From assembly GCF_015350975.1 (NCBI RefSeq), contig NZ_JADKRX010000002.1, positions 157,904 through 221,903 of the forward strand: a stretch of DNA of 64,000 bases. The letters run 5' to 3'. The position numbers and the translations under genes were made by a program. The notes below the pieces were generated by a model. That model did not search any database, was not told where the DNA came from, and saw only the letters and a list, made by a program, of their open reading frames with translations. Origin of the DNA: Curtobacterium sp. VKM Ac-1395. Its GTDB lineage: Bacteria > Actinomycetota > Actinomycetes > Actinomycetales > Microbacteriaceae. Positions 1 through 8,733 of the stretch are shown here, piece after piece (the stretch's first letter is position 1; every line of letters begins with the position of its first letter).

Positions 1-201
1 GGAGGCACCACCGTGCTGATGGCGACCCACGACGCGAGCATCGTGAACCAGATGCAGCGACGGGTGATCGAGCTGTCCGGGGGCGTGGTCCTCCGCGACG
101 AGCAGTCCGGCGGCTACCAGACCCAGGCGCTCCCGATCCAGCACCCGGCCGGCGTCTCGAACACCACCGGCATCCAGACCATCCCGGGGCTCATCCGATG
201 A
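1..201 (+). CDS. ftsE: Cell division ATP-binding protein FtsE, C-terminal end (partial)
   Basis: The reading frame is open from the first base and ends at TGA 199-201, so only the last 66 residues are present. The visible part starts [16 protein letters not shown] is the switch/H-loop histidine region at the end of an ABC ATPase. The tail after it is about 50 residues and ends GLIR. FtsE is the ATPase partner of FtsX in the complex that couples division to peptidoglycan hydrolases. Its stop overlaps the ftsX start in an ATGA, so the two are translationally coupled. Identity rests mostly on the FtsX neighbour. Confidence 0.93.
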   Translation, partial: GGTTVLMATHDASIVNQMQRRVIELSGGVVLRDEQSGGYQTQALPIQHPAGVSNTTGIQTIPGLIR

Positions 202-1112
202 GGCTCGGACTCGTCATGGGCGAGGTCGGTTCCGGCCTCCGCCGCAACGCCTCGATGGTCGTCTCGGTCGTCCTGGTCACCTTCATCTCGCTGACCTTCG
301 TCGGCACCGCGATCCTGCTGCAGATGCAGATCAACCAGATGAAGGGGTACTGGTACGACCGCGCCCAGGTCGCCGTCTACCTGTGCACCGACACCGACAC
401 CACCGGCAACTGCACCGGGGCGAAGGCCACCGATGACCAGCGCAAGCAGGTCGAGGAGCAGCTCAAGGGCCCGACGCTGGCGCCGTACATCGAGAAGACG
501 TACTTCCAGGACCAGCAGCAGGCGTACGTCCGCTTCAAGCAGCAGTTCAAGGACGCGCCCACCACGGAGTTCGTCAAGCCCGAGTACCTCAACGAGACCT
601 TCTGGGTGAACCTGAAGAACCCGTCGCAGGCGGACGTGCTGCAGGAGAGCCTGTCGAAGGTCGCCGGCGTCCAGAGCGTCATGGACCAACGCGGGTACCT
701 CCAACCGATCTTCAACCTGTTGAACGCGTCGTCCTACACGGCCATCGGCATCGCGGCGCTCATGCTCATCGCCGCCGTGCTGCTCATCGCCACGACGATC
801 CGCCTGTCCGCGTTCTCGCGGAGACGGGAGCTCGGGATCATGCGTCTGGTGGGGGCGTCGAACCGGTTCATCCAGACGCCGTTCGTGCTCGAGGGCGTCA
901 TCGCAGCGGCGATCGGTGCCGTGCTGGCCGGCGGTGCGATCACCGCGGTCGTGTGGTTCTTCGTCCGCAACTACCTGACCAAGCGGTTCAGCGGTGTGGC
1001 GTTCATCGGGATGAGCGACGCGGCCGTGGTCGTGCCGGCGGTGATCGTCATCGGGGTGGTCCTGGCGGCGGTGTCGGCGTCGATCGCCATCCGCCGCTAC
1101 CTCAAGGTCTGA
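198..1112 (+). CDS. ftsX: Permease-like cell division protein FtsX
   Basis: 304 residues, the usual FtsX size. Layout: short cytoplasmic N-terminus, a first membrane helix near residues 18-42, a large extracytoplasmic loop (about 45-175) with a short Cys-bounded segment ([10 protein letters not shown]), then three more helices in the C-terminal half. The motif [14 protein letters not shown] (about 208-221) is the coupling region typical of FtsX/MacB-type proteins. FtsX transmits FtsE ATP cycling across the membrane to wall hydrolases. The start ATG 198 overlaps the ftsE stop. Confidence 0.97.
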   Translation: MRLGLVMGEVGSGLRRNASMVVSVVLVTFISLTFVGTAILLQMQINQMKGYWYDRAQVAVYLCTDTDTTGNCTGAKATDDQRKQVEEQLKGPTLAPYIEKTYFQDQQQAYVRFKQQFKDAPTTEFVKPEYLNETFWVNLKNPSQADVLQESLSKVAGVQSVMDQRGYLQPIFNLLNASSYTAIGIAALMLIAAVLLIATTIRLSAFSRRRELGIMRLVGASNRFIQTPFVLEGVIAAAIGAVLAGGAITAVVWFFVRNYLTKRFSGVAFIGMSDAAVVVPAVIVIGVVLAAVSASIAIRRYLKV

Positions 1113-1121
1113 TCGTCCGAT

Positions 1122-1127
1122 AGACTG
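1122..1127 (+). promoter_or_regulatory. Putative -10 box for smpB
   Basis: TAGACT lies 10 bp after the ftsX stop, matching the actinobacterial sigma-A -10 pattern TANNNT. It would give an smpB transcript with a leader of about 35 nt. No clear -35 is visible. smpB is therefore probably transcribed from its own promoter as well as by read-through from ftsEX. Confidence 0.5.
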
Positions 1128-1169
1128 TGGGGCTGCGCACCCGCAGCGAAGGGTCGAGAGGAGACGCGC

Positions 1170-1646
1170 ATGGCGAAGGAACGCGGCGAGAAGATCGTGG
1201 CGACGAACCGTCGAGCGCGCCACGACTACCTGATCGAGTCCACGTACGAGGCCGGCATGGTGCTCTCGGGCACCGAGGTCAAGTCCCTGCGGGAAGGCCG
1301 TGCGTCGCTCGTCGACGGCTACGCCTTCGTGGACGGGGGAGAAGCCTGGCTCGACGCCGTGCACATCCCCGAGTACACCGAGGGCACGTGGAACAACCAC
1401 GCCCCGCGGCGCAAGCGCAAGCTGCTCCTGCACAAGCAGGAGATCGTGAAGATCTCGCACAAGACGGCACAGGGCGGCTACACGCTGGTGCCCCTGCAGA
1501 TCTACTTCCACGACGGCCGCGCCAAGGTCGAGATCGCGGTGGCCAAGGGCAAGCGCGAGTTCGACAAGCGCCAGGCGATGCGCGAGAAGACCGACAAGCG
1601 CGAGGCCGAGCGGGCCATGCGGACGCGGAACCGCGTCGGCGAGTAG
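1170..1646 (+). CDS. smpB: SsrA-binding protein SmpB
   Basis: 158 residues, normal SmpB length. It has the conserved core [16 protein letters not shown], the [12 protein letters not shown] strand region and a basic C-terminal tail rich in K and R ([24 protein letters not shown]) that enters the ribosomal mRNA channel. SmpB binds tmRNA and delivers it to stalled ribosomes. ATG 1170 is preceded by GAGGAG with a 6-nt spacing. The tmRNA gene follows directly, the standard actinobacterial arrangement. A longer frame starting at 1127 is a shadow. Confidence 0.98.
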   Translation: MAKERGEKIVATNRRARHDYLIESTYEAGMVLSGTEVKSLREGRASLVDGYAFVDGGEAWLDAVHIPEYTEGTWNNHAPRRKRKLLLHKQEIVKISHKTAQGGYTLVPLQIYFHDGRAKVEIAVAKGKREFDKRQAMREKTDKREAERAMRTRNRVGE

Positions 1647-1666
1647 CGGTGTCAGCCGATCCTCGG

Positions 1667-1672
1667 TAGACT
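1667..1672 (+). promoter_or_regulatory. Putative -10 box for tmRNA
   Basis: TAGACT sits 75 bp upstream of the mature tmRNA 5' end. Transcription from about 1679 would leave a 5' leader of about 60 nt to be removed by RNase P. The hexamer is identical to the one ahead of smpB. Confidence 0.5.
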
Positions 1673-1741
1673 GAACAGCTGCCTGCGGAAACAGGCGCAA
1701 CAACTCCACAGTGTGACAGCGGCTCGCTGCTCGGCCCGTAC

Positions 1742-2119
1742 GGGGATGATCGGTTTCGACATTGCCTGTGTGCCGACGGGAAGCGGGCCGAGGATCCACG
1801 GTCATCTCGTCAACGATCCGTGGAAAACAACAAGTGCCAATTCCAAGCGCACTGACTTCGCTCTCGCTGCGTAAGCAGCCCAGCACATGAAGTCCGTCGG
1901 CCAGGTGATCGTCTTCTAACCTGAGTTCCGGCGTCATCCAGAGGACTTGCTGCACGGTTGCGCCTCAGGGCCGTGCGGGACTTGCACTGAGACTGGGCCC
2001 GTCGTCCTAGAAGCCGGTAGCAAAGGACGGGGCCGAGCAGAACGAATCATCCGGATACGCCCGTAGAAGACGTCGAATTGCAGCGATGGACGGGGGTTCG
2101 ATTCCCCCCATCTCCACCA
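1742..2119 (+). ncRNA. ssrA: Transfer-messenger RNA (tmRNA)
   Basis: One-piece tmRNA of about 378 nt. The 5' end GGGGATGAT pairs with the 3' end CATCTCC followed by A and an encoded CCA at 2117-2119. The T arm GGGTTCGATTCC is visible just before it. The tag frame begins at GCC 1836 and reads ANSKRTDFALAA, ending at TAA 1872-1874. ALAA is the usual protease-recognition terminus. The molecule restarts stalled ribosomes and marks the nascent chain for degradation. ORFs drawn through it on either strand are artefacts. Confidence 0.98.
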
Positions 2120-2167
2120 TCGCCGAGCGGCGCAGCTGCTGTCACACGTGGCCTGAGCGATCAGGAC

Positions 2168-2209
2168 CGAACGCCCCGTCGGTGTCGAAGGACACCGACG
2201 GGGCGTTCG
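2168..2209 (+). terminator. Perfect 19-bp hairpin after tmRNA
   Basis: Arms 2168-2186 and 2191-2209 are perfect complements around a GAAG loop. There is no U tract, which is common for terminators in high-GC actinobacteria. It lies 48 bp after the tmRNA CCA end and separates ssrA from the next gene. Confidence 0.85.
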
Positions 2210-2291
2210 CTGTTCGTGCACGCTCGAGGACTACGCTCCGGGGCAGGCGCGGGAAGACACCCGCACCCGAACCCGAGTGGAAGGTCCCGCT

Positions 2292-3161
2292 GTGCAGGAG
2301 ATCGCGATCCGAGTCCGGCTGCGAGAGCAGGAACGAGTCGGCCTGGCCGAGTACGAGCGGATCGTGGCGTCGGTCGCCACCGTCGCCGCGCTGACGGCCT
2401 GGCTTCCCACCCCCGATGCCCGACTGGTCGTCCGCGGCCGTGGCGCCGAGCCCGTCCGCCTGGAGACCGTGTCGTACGGCTCCACGTTCGAGATGCTCGT
2501 CGTGCTCGACCAGCGCAGCGCCGCCGTCGAGCGCGCCGCAGCCACCGTCGCCGCACTCATCGAGTCCGTGCGACACGAGCACGTCGAGGACGACGTCGCC
2601 GGCGTCGCGGGCGAGATCGACCGGCTGGACCGCTCGGCACCCCGAGGCCGTTCGGCGGTCGAGCGGTCGCTCCGCACCTTCCTCGAGGGCGCTCGTGCCG
2701 ACGTGCTGGCCCGCAAGAGCACCACGCGCCTCCGTGCCGCGCAGGCCCTCGTGCGCCTCGCCGAGGACGCCGCCGAGCTCACCGTGGAGCGGGTCGAGGA
2801 CGCGCTCGCGTCCGAGCTGACCGAGCAGCCCGTGGACGTGCTCGAGGACACCGGGTCCGCGGTGGTCGTCGAGCCGGTCGACGGACTCGAGCCGAGCGAG
2901 CCCGTCGTGCCGACCGTCCCAGCCGTGCCGCCCGTGCCCGAGGCGCCCGAGGTGCGCGAGGCACCTGCGGACGAGGCCGGCACCACGACGAAGAAGTCGT
3001 CGAAGAAGCAGGACGACGAGGAGAAGTCGTCGAAGAAGAAGAAGTCCGCCAAGAAGGACGACGACAAGAAGAAGTCGTCGAAGAAGAAGACGGACGACAA
3101 GAAGAAGAAGAAGTCGTCGAAGAAGCAGGACGACGGCACGAAGAAGAAGTCCAAGAAGTAG
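2292..3161 (+). CDS. Unknown protein with long lysine-rich C-terminal tail
   Basis: Not recognised. GTG 2292 is preferred over GTG 2277 because GGAAGG lies 7 nt upstream of it; that gives 289 residues. Residues 1-190 are acidic and mostly helical; a strand-helix core contains VSYGSTFEMLVVLD. A Pro/Val/Glu-rich linker follows (about 200-235). The last 55 residues are almost only K, S and D in KKSSKK and DDDKKK repeats. Such tails are typical of histone H1-like or nucleic-acid-binding proteins, so a nucleoid or RNA-binding role is possible but unproven. It stands alone between two hairpins. No signal peptide or membrane segment is seen. Confidence 0.85.
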   Translation: MQEIAIRVRLREQERVGLAEYERIVASVATVAALTAWLPTPDARLVVRGRGAEPVRLETVSYGSTFEMLVVLDQRSAAVERAAATVAALIESVRHEHVEDDVAGVAGEIDRLDRSAPRGRSAVERSLRTFLEGARADVLARKSTTRLRAAQALVRLAEDAAELTVERVEDALASELTEQPVDVLEDTGSAVVVEPVDGLEPSEPVVPTVPAVPPVPEAPEVREAPADEAGTTTKKSSKKQDDEEKSSKKKKSAKKDDDKKKSSKKKTDDKKKKKSSKKQDDGTKKKSKK

Positions 3162-3231
3162 TCTGAAGGGTTATACAGGACTGATGTTTCAGTCGTGTGA
3201 ACAATCCTTCCGAAGTCGCCGCACGGTGCCA

Positions 3232-3270
3232 GAGTCGGTCACGACCCCCGAACGGGGTCGCGACCGACTC
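3232..3270. terminator. 17-bp inverted repeat between the lysine-tail gene and the permease
   Basis: Arms 3232-3248 and 3254-3270 pair with a single A/C mismatch around CGAAC. The repeat is 71 bp after the upstream stop and ends 14 bp before the permease start, beside its AGGAG site. It may terminate the upstream gene. It could equally act as a leader hairpin that controls translation of the permease. Confidence 0.6.
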
Positions 3271-3284
3271 GACAGGAGCACCCC

Positions 3285-4952
3285 GTGGCAACGACGAGCG
3301 CACCGACGCTTCCGGATTCCGGACTCAAGCGGAACGTCGGCTTCATCGGACTGATCTGGGCCTCGACCGGCTCGATCATCGGGTCCGGGTGGCTGTTCGG
3401 GTCGCAGGAGGCCCTGAAGACCGCCGGACCCGCCGCGATCATCTCGTGGCTGATCGGCGGCGTCGCGATCCTCGTGCTCGCGCTGGTGCACGCCGAGCTC
3501 GGGGGCATGTTCCCCATCGCCGGCGGCACCGCCCGGTTCCCGCACATCGCGTTCGGTGGCGTCGCCGGGGCCTCGTTCGGGTGGTTCTCCTGGCTGCAGT
3601 CGGTCACGGTCGCCCCGATCGAGGTCGAGGCGATGATCAAGTACGCGCAGCACTGGCAGTTCGCCCACCCCTGGTTGCACACGACGACCGTGGACGGCGA
3701 GACCCAGCAGCTGCTCACCGGTGGGGGCATCGCGGTGGCGGTGCTGCTCATGGCGGTCGTCACGGTGATCAACCTGCTGAGCGTGAAGATCCTCGCGAAC
3801 ACGAACTCGGCGGCGACGTGGTGGAAGGTCGCCATCCCCCTGCTGGTCATCATCGTGCTGGCGTTCAGCGGCTTCCACGGCTCGAACTTCACCGCAGCCG
3901 ACGGCTTCATGCCGCAGGGCGCGAAGGGCGTCCTCGCGGCGGTGTCCACGTCGGGCATCATCTTCGCGTTCCTCGGCTTCGAGCAGGCGGACCAGCTCGC
4001 CGGCGAGGCGAAGAACCCGAAGCGCGACATCCCCCGCGCCGTCATCGGTTCCGTCGTGATCGGCCTGGTCATCTACCTGCTGCTGCAGGTCGTGTTCCTC
4101 GGCGTCCTGCGCTCGGACGCGATCCAGGGCTCGTGGGCGACGGCGGACTTCACGAAGTACACGGGGCCGTTCGCCGACATCGCGATGGCGGCCGGTCTGA
4201 CCTGGCTGGCGGTCGTCATCTTCATCGACGCGATCATCTCGCCGGCGGGCACCGGGCTGATCTACGTCACGGCGACGTCGCGCATCTCCTACGGCCTCAG
4301 CCGCAACGGGTACTTCCCGAAGGCGTTCGAGTGGACGACGAAGGCGGGCGTCCCGTGGGTCGGGCTCATCACGGCGTTCGTCGTCGGGTGCGCGTGCTTC
4401 GCCCCGTTCCCGTCGTGGCAGGGCCTCGTCAGCCTCATCACGAGTGCGTCGGTGCTCATGTACGCCGGTGCCCCGCTCGCCCTCGGCGCGTTCCGGAAGC
4501 GCATCCCCGAGGTGGAGCGCCCGTACCGGATGCCCGCGGCCGCGGTGCTCTCGCCGCTGGCGTTCGTCGTCGCGAACCTCATCATCCTGTGGACGGGGTG
4601 GGACACCGACTGGAAGCTCGGTGTCGCCATCCTGATCGGCGCCGTCGTGATCATCGCGAACAACGTGTTCCGCGGCCAGACCAGCGTCCGGCCGCGGTGG
4701 GACTGGAAGGCGGCGCAGTGGCTGCTGCCCTACCTGGTCGGCATGGGGCTCATCGTGTTCCTGAGCGACTTCGGGCCGCTCACGCACCCGGTGTTCCCGC
4801 TCTGGATCGACATCGTCGTGGTCGCCGTGTTCTCGGTCATCGTCTACTACTGGGCGATCAACTCGGCGTCCCCGCGGGAGGAGATCCTGCGCACGGCCGA
4901 CGACGTCCGCGAGGTCGAGGAGTCCGCCGTCGTCGAACCCGTCCGTCACTGA
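3285..4952 (+). CDS. APC-family amino acid permease
   Basis: 555 residues with about 12 membrane helices. Helix 1 contains the unwound substrate-site motif GSIIGSGWLFGS (about 28-39), typical of the APC superfamily. A GFEQADQLAGEAKNPKRDIPRA stretch after helix 6 is the conserved loop of this family. The C-terminus is charged and cytoplasmic. GTG 3285 follows AGGAG with good spacing. It should import an amino acid or related amine by ion symport; the substrate cannot be read from sequence. It stands alone. Confidence 0.92.
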   Translation: MATTSAPTLPDSGLKRNVGFIGLIWASTGSIIGSGWLFGSQEALKTAGPAAIISWLIGGVAILVLALVHAELGGMFPIAGGTARFPHIAFGGVAGASFGWFSWLQSVTVAPIEVEAMIKYAQHWQFAHPWLHTTTVDGETQQLLTGGGIAVAVLLMAVVTVINLLSVKILANTNSAATWWKVAIPLLVIIVLAFSGFHGSNFTAADGFMPQGAKGVLAAVSTSGIIFAFLGFEQADQLAGEAKNPKRDIPRAVIGSVVIGLVIYLLLQVVFLGVLRSDAIQGSWATADFTKYTGPFADIAMAAGLTWLAVVIFIDAIISPAGTGLIYVTATSRISYGLSRNGYFPKAFEWTTKAGVPWVGLITAFVVGCACFAPFPSWQGLVSLITSASVLMYAGAPLALGAFRKRIPEVERPYRMPAAAVLSPLAFVVANLIILWTGWDTDWKLGVAILIGAVVIIANNVFRGQTSVRPRWDWKAAQWLLPYLVGMGLIVFLSDFGPLTHPVFPLWIDIVVVAVFSVIVYYWAINSASPREEILRTADDVREVEESAVVEPVRH

Positions 4953-5025
4953 CGCGCCGACGCAGCAACACGCAGCCAGACGCGCAGCAAGTGGCCTAGC
5001 TGCAAGCGGCCTGGCTGCGAGCGGC

Positions 5026-6330
5026 CTAGAAGTCGAACAGGTTCGCCCGCAGCCCGCCCGAGCCGTACTCGCGCCGGAGCAGCCCCCGCTGCCGCAGCAC
5101 CGGAACCAGGTCCCCGAACATCCGGTACACCTGCGCCGGGTGCAGGTCGCCCGAGAAGATGATCCCGTCGTTGTCCGCGTCCGCGCCGAGCTCCTCGATG
5201 AAGTCCGCGAACTCGCCAGCGGTGCCCACGAACCCGGAGCGTGAGGACACCCGCCCCTTCCTGGCCTTCCTCGTCAGGAGCTCCCGCAGCGGTGCGTCCG
5301 GCGTGTCCCCGAGCAAACCGCGGATCGTGCCCGCGGAGACGTGGTCCCCGAAGGTGCCGGCGGGGACGGGCGCGTCGAGGTCGAGCGCGAGTAGATCGGT
5401 CTCCGAGTCGCTCGACCACGCGATCACCGCGGTGCGGAGGTCGTCGTCGGAGGGGTGCCTCGATGCCGAGACGATCCGGTCCGCCTCGTCCGTCGAGACG
5501 GTGATCTCGGGCTTGAGGACGAACAGGATCCGCAGGTCGTCGGCCGTCCGACCGGCGTCGAGGGCGGCGGCGACGACACGAGCGCGGTAGTCCCGCACCG
5601 CCGCCGCCGACAGCGGTGCCAGTGCGAGCTGCACGTCCGAGTGCGTGCCGGCGAACCCCAGGCCACGTCCGGACCCGCCGGGGGAGACGACGACCGGGTC
5701 GGTCTCGAGCGGCAGCGCGTTCAGCGGGCCGTCCGCCGTGAAGTACGCGCCCTCGTGGTGGAACGCGTCGAGGGCGTCGCCGTCGGCGAAACTCCAGTCC
5801 TGGCTGTTGCCGATGTACGCGTCACCCCACGAGTGCCAGAGGCGCCGCAGCAGGGTGATCCACTCCTCGGCCCGGTCGTAGGCCTGGTCGTGGGGAAGCG
5901 GCGGCAGCCCCGCGTGCCTGGCGCTGCCGACGTCCGTCACGACGTTGATGCCGAAGCGCTCCGACGACAGGTGCGCGAGCGTGGCGAACTGCCGTGCGGC
6001 CAGGTACGGCGGGGTGATCCCCGCGTTCACGGTCGGTGCGATCCCGATGTGCGAGGTCGCGGCGAACAGGTACGGCGCGAGCAGGAGCGGGTCGTGCTTC
6101 GGACCGCCGTACGCCTGGCGGATCCGCAGGTCGAGGGTCGAGGGGTTGCCGAGGGAGATCGCGTCCTCGGCGATGACCAGGTCCATCCCCGCCTGCTCCA
6201 GCGCGCGCACGGACTGCTGGTACAGGTCCGGCTTGGTCCAGTCGTGACCCCAGTCCCAGTCGGACCGCCCCCACGCCTGCGGGCCGAACCCGCGTGAGAA
6301 GAAGTACCCGAAGTGCTGCAGGTCGGCCAT
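5026..6330 (-). CDS. LLM-class flavin-dependent monooxygenase (NtaA/SnaA/DszA group)
   Basis: 434 residues of luciferase-like TIM-barrel type. Seen are SLGNPSTLDLRIRQAYGGPKHDP, the substrate/FMN loop typical of this group, and SERFGINVVTDVGSARHAGL, a conserved FMN-phosphate region. Members oxidise C-S, C-N or xenobiotic bonds using FMNH2 from a partner reductase. The gene ends 2 bp after its partner starts on the same strand: the sulfhydrylase-like gene (6333-7727) lies immediately upstream, so they form one operon. That pairing suggests sulfur scavenging from an organosulfur compound (inference). Three imperfect GGCCTAGCTGC repeats follow the stop at about 4993-5030. Confidence 0.9.
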   Translation of the reverse strand: MADLQHFGYFFSRGFGPQAWGRSDWDWGHDWTKPDLYQQSVRALEQAGMDLVIAEDAISLGNPSTLDLRIRQAYGGPKHDPLLLAPYLFAATSHIGIAPTVNAGITPPYLAARQFATLAHLSSERFGINVVTDVGSARHAGLPPLPHDQAYDRAEEWITLLRRLWHSWGDAYIGNSQDWSFADGDALDAFHHEGAYFTADGPLNALPLETDPVVVSPGGSGRGLGFAGTHSDVQLALAPLSAAAVRDYRARVVAAALDAGRTADDLRILFVLKPEITVSTDEADRIVSASRHPSDDDLRTAVIAWSSDSETDLLALDLDAPVPAGTFGDHVSAGTIRGLLGDTPDAPLRELLTRKARKGRVSSRSGFVGTAGEFADFIEELGADADNDGIIFSGDLHPAQVYRMFGDLVPVLRQRGLLRREYGSGGLRANLFDF

Positions 6331-6332
6331 CG

Positions 6333-7727
6333 TCAGATCTCCTCGGCGATCACGTGCTGTGCCGGGACGGTGTGTCCCAGGACGGCGAGCTCCGTGGCGG
6401 GCGCGGTCCGGGCCTCCTGGCCGTCCCTGCTGCCACCGCGCACCGCGGCGAGCCCGCGCTCCAGGTCGCGGAGCAGGTCCGCGACGTCCTCGATGCCGAC
6501 GGACAGTCGGACCAGGCCGTCGCCGATGCCCTGTTCGGCACGCTCCTCGGGCGTCCGCCCGGCGTGTGTCGTCGTGGCCGGGTGCAGGATCAGCGACCGC
6601 ACGTCACCCAGGTGGGTCATCCGGCTGAACAGCTGCACCGCGTCGATGAACGCGCGCGCGGCCGGCTCGCCGCCGGCGAGCGTGAAGGCGAACACGGAGC
6701 CGGCTCCCCGGGGCAGGTACCGCTCCGCAAGGTCGTGGTACGGACTGGAGGCCAGACCCGCGTGGTCGACGCTCGTCACCTCCGGCTGCTGGTCCAGCCA
6801 CTCCGCGATCGCGAGCGCGTTCGCGCTGTGGCGCTCGATCCGCAGGCTCAGGGTCTCGATGCCCTGGCGGAGCAGGAAGGCGTTGAACGGCGAGGGCGTC
6901 GGGCCGATCCGGGAGCTGATGACGTCGCGCGCATAGACGACCCAGGCGCGGGTGCCGTACCGCTCGACGTAGCTCTGGCCGCCGAGGGACCGCTCCGGGC
7001 TCGTCAGGTGCGTCCAGCGTTCCGGGGAGGCGGACCAGTCGAACGTGCCGCCGTCGACGACCACGCCGCCGAGGCCCGAGCCGTGTCCGCTGAGGAACTT
7101 CGACGCCGAGTGCACGACGATGTCCGCGCCGTGCTCCACCGGACGCACGAGGTACGGCGTCGCCAGGGTGTTGTCGACGACGAGGGGGACGCCCGCCCGG
7201 TGCGCGGTGTCGGCGACCCCGGCGATGTCGAGCACGTCGTTCTTCGGGTTCGGGATGGTCTCCGCGAAGAACGCCTTCGTGTTCCGCCGGACGGCGGCGG
7301 CCCACGCGTCGAGGTCCCGGGCGTCGCCGACGAAGTCCACCTCGATGCCGAGCCGCCCGAGGTTCTGGGTCAGGAGCCCGCGGGTGCCCTCGTAGATGCT
7401 CCTGGCGCTGACCACGTGGTCGCCCGCCTGCAGCAGCCCGAGGAACGCCACGGTCGCCGCAGCCTGACCGCTGCTGACGAGGATCGCCTCCGCGCCGCGT
7501 TCGAGCAGGGCCACCCGGCGTTCGACGTCGGCGTTCGTGGGGTTGCCGAGGCGCGTGTACGTGTAGCCGTCGTCGGTGCCGGCGAAGCGGTCGCGGGCCT
7601 GGTCGAAGTCGTCGAAGAGGAAGCCCGAGGACATCTGGATCGCGGGAACCCGGGCGCCGTGGCCGGCGTCGGGCACGAACCCGCCGTGGACCTGCTCGGT
7701 CGCGAAACCGTGGTCGTCGTTGGACAT
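6333..7727 (-). CDS. PLP-dependent O-acetylhomoserine sulfhydrylase-like enzyme (paralogue)
   Basis: 464 residues of the Cys/Met-metabolism PLP family. The PLP lysine lies in HSASKFLSGHG. SSGQAAATVAFLGLLQAGDH is the conserved phosphate-binding region and YTYTRLGNPTN the substrate loop. ATG 7727 is chosen over the longer upstream frame because GGAGGTGCCC directly precedes it. The canonical metY is a separate gene at 49524-50855 beside metX. This copy is co-transcribed with an LLM monooxygenase, so it probably incorporates sulfide or a thiol into an activated homoserine under sulfur limitation. Exact substrate is inferred. Confidence 0.9.
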   Translation of the reverse strand: MSNDDHGFATEQVHGGFVPDAGHGARVPAIQMSSGFLFDDFDQARDRFAGTDDGYTYTRLGNPTNADVERRVALLERGAEAILVSSGQAAATVAFLGLLQAGDHVVSARSIYEGTRGLLTQNLGRLGIEVDFVGDARDLDAWAAAVRRNTKAFFAETIPNPKNDVLDIAGVADTAHRAGVPLVVDNTLATPYLVRPVEHGADIVVHSASKFLSGHGSGLGGVVVDGGTFDWSASPERWTHLTSPERSLGGQSYVERYGTRAWVVYARDVISSRIGPTPSPFNAFLLRQGIETLSLRIERHSANALAIAEWLDQQPEVTSVDHAGLASSPYHDLAERYLPRGAGSVFAFTLAGGEPAARAFIDAVQLFSRMTHLGDVRSLILHPATTTHAGRTPEERAEQGIGDGLVRLSVGIEDVADLLRDLERGLAAVRGGSRDGQEARTAPATELAVLGHTVPAQHVIAEEI

Positions 7728-7814
7728 GGGCACCTCCGGGACGTGGTGTCCGTACTCTCGCAGGCCGCGCTCCGTGGACAGCCCAATGCGGCGTCCGGTT
7801 ACGTCACGCCGCCG

Positions 7815-7820
7815 TACGAT
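7815..7820 (+). promoter_or_regulatory. -10 box for a leaderless transcript
   Basis: TACGAT ends 7 nt before GTG 7828, so transcription should begin at or next to the start codon. No Shine-Dalgarno sequence is present, which supports a leaderless mRNA. Confidence 0.65.
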
Positions 7821-7827
7821 TGCCCGC

Positions 7828-8418
7828 GTGATCCCGGACTCCGCGCTCGTCAGCAGGATCGAGTCGATGGCGCAGGACGCCGAGCGGCCTGTCGTTGTCG
7901 GGGTCTCCGGGTTCTGCGGGTCCGGCAAGTCGACGCTCGCCCGTGCCCTCGTCGACGCCGTCCCGGGGAGCGTCCGGATGCGCGGCGACGACTTCCTCGA
8001 CCCGGCGCGGTCCCACCACCGGTCGTCCGACTGGGACGGCGTCGAGCGGGTCCGGCTCCGCGACACCGTCCTCCGGCCCTTCCGTTCCGGCACCGGTGGC
8101 ATCTTCCAGCGGTTCGACTGGTCCACGCGGGCCCTCGGCGAACCGGAACCGGTGCCGGTGGGGCGCGTGCTGGTGGTCGACCTGATCGGGTTGTTCCACC
8201 CCGAGGTGCTCGACGACCTCGACCTGACGGTGTGGTGCGACGTCGACCTCGACACCGCCGTCGCCCGGGGACTGGCCCGCGACCGGGCGCTCGGGCGGTC
8301 CCACGAGCGGCTGTGGCACGACGTGTGGGTGCCGAACGAGCGGGACTTCGCCGAGCGGTTCGCGCCGCGGTCGATGGCGCAGGTGCTCGTGCAGAGCGGC
8401 GGTCAGCCCGCGGACTGA
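7828..8418 (+). CDS. P-loop kinase, uridine kinase-like
   Basis: 196 residues. The P-loop GVSGFCGSGKSTLARALV (about residues 20-37) is followed by RGDDFLDPARSHHR, resembling the substrate region of uridine kinase/phosphoribulokinase-type enzymes, and by VLVVDLIGLFHPEV in the Walker B position. It probably phosphorylates a nucleoside or small metabolite; the substrate is uncertain. GTG 7828 is chosen because a -10 box lies 7 nt upstream; the longer frame to 7576 lies inside the divergent gene and is a shadow. It is divergent from the sulfhydrylase operon. Confidence 0.85.
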   Translation: MIPDSALVSRIESMAQDAERPVVVGVSGFCGSGKSTLARALVDAVPGSVRMRGDDFLDPARSHHRSSDWDGVERVRLRDTVLRPFRSGTGGIFQRFDWSTRALGEPEPVPVGRVLVVDLIGLFHPEVLDDLDLTVWCDVDLDTAVARGLARDRALGRSHERLWHDVWVPNERDFAERFAPRSMAQVLVQSGGQPAD

Positions 8419-8574
8419 TCGACGACGCCGGGGATGAGCGTCGTGCCCACGAAGTCGTCCCGCATCGTGTCGACGCCCCACTGCGGGCGGGCGGGCGTCG
8501 TCGACGAAGGCCTGACGGTCGCGGCGCTTGCCGTCGGTGTCGAGGTGCATCTGCGTGTCGCGGTCCTGCTTCAT
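8403..8574 (-). pseudogene. Possible small ORF broken by a CCCG repeat expansion
   Basis: From ATG 8574 the minus strand reads MKQDRDTQMHLDTDGKRR and continues to DDARP. The frame is then lost at three copies of CCCG (about 8485-8496). Removing one copy joins it to QWGVDTMRDDFVGTT and a stop at 8403, making a hydrophilic protein of about 55 residues. It would overlap the end of the convergent kinase gene by 16 bp. This may be a slippage-inactivated small gene or chance. No ribosome-binding site is evident and no family is recognised. Confidence 0.3.
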
Positions 8575-8614
8575 GGCCGACGCCGACACTGACGACGACG
8601 TCCGTTTCCGGCAA

Positions 8615-8662
8615 TGACGGATCCGGTCGGGGATCCTCGGAGGTCGCGGACCGGATCCGTCA
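8615..8662. terminator. 14-bp perfect inverted repeat between convergent genes
   Basis: Arms TGACGGATCCGGTC (8615-8628) and its exact complement (8649-8662) flank a 20-nt loop that holds a further GGATCC. It lies between the + kinase and the - Nudix gene, so it is probably a bidirectional terminator. The rest of the interval 8575-8733 shows nothing else. Confidence 0.6.
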
Positions 8663-8733
8663 CGTCCCGGGACGAAGCGGTGCTTCCGCCGGTCAGGACC
8701 TGGCCGTGTCAGGAAGGAAGGCAGGACGCGGCT

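Noticed and set aside
114..1955. 613-codon minus-strand frame over ftsX, smpB and tmRNA
   Set aside because: It runs antisense through three well-supported genes and has shadow-like Arg/His/Asp composition.
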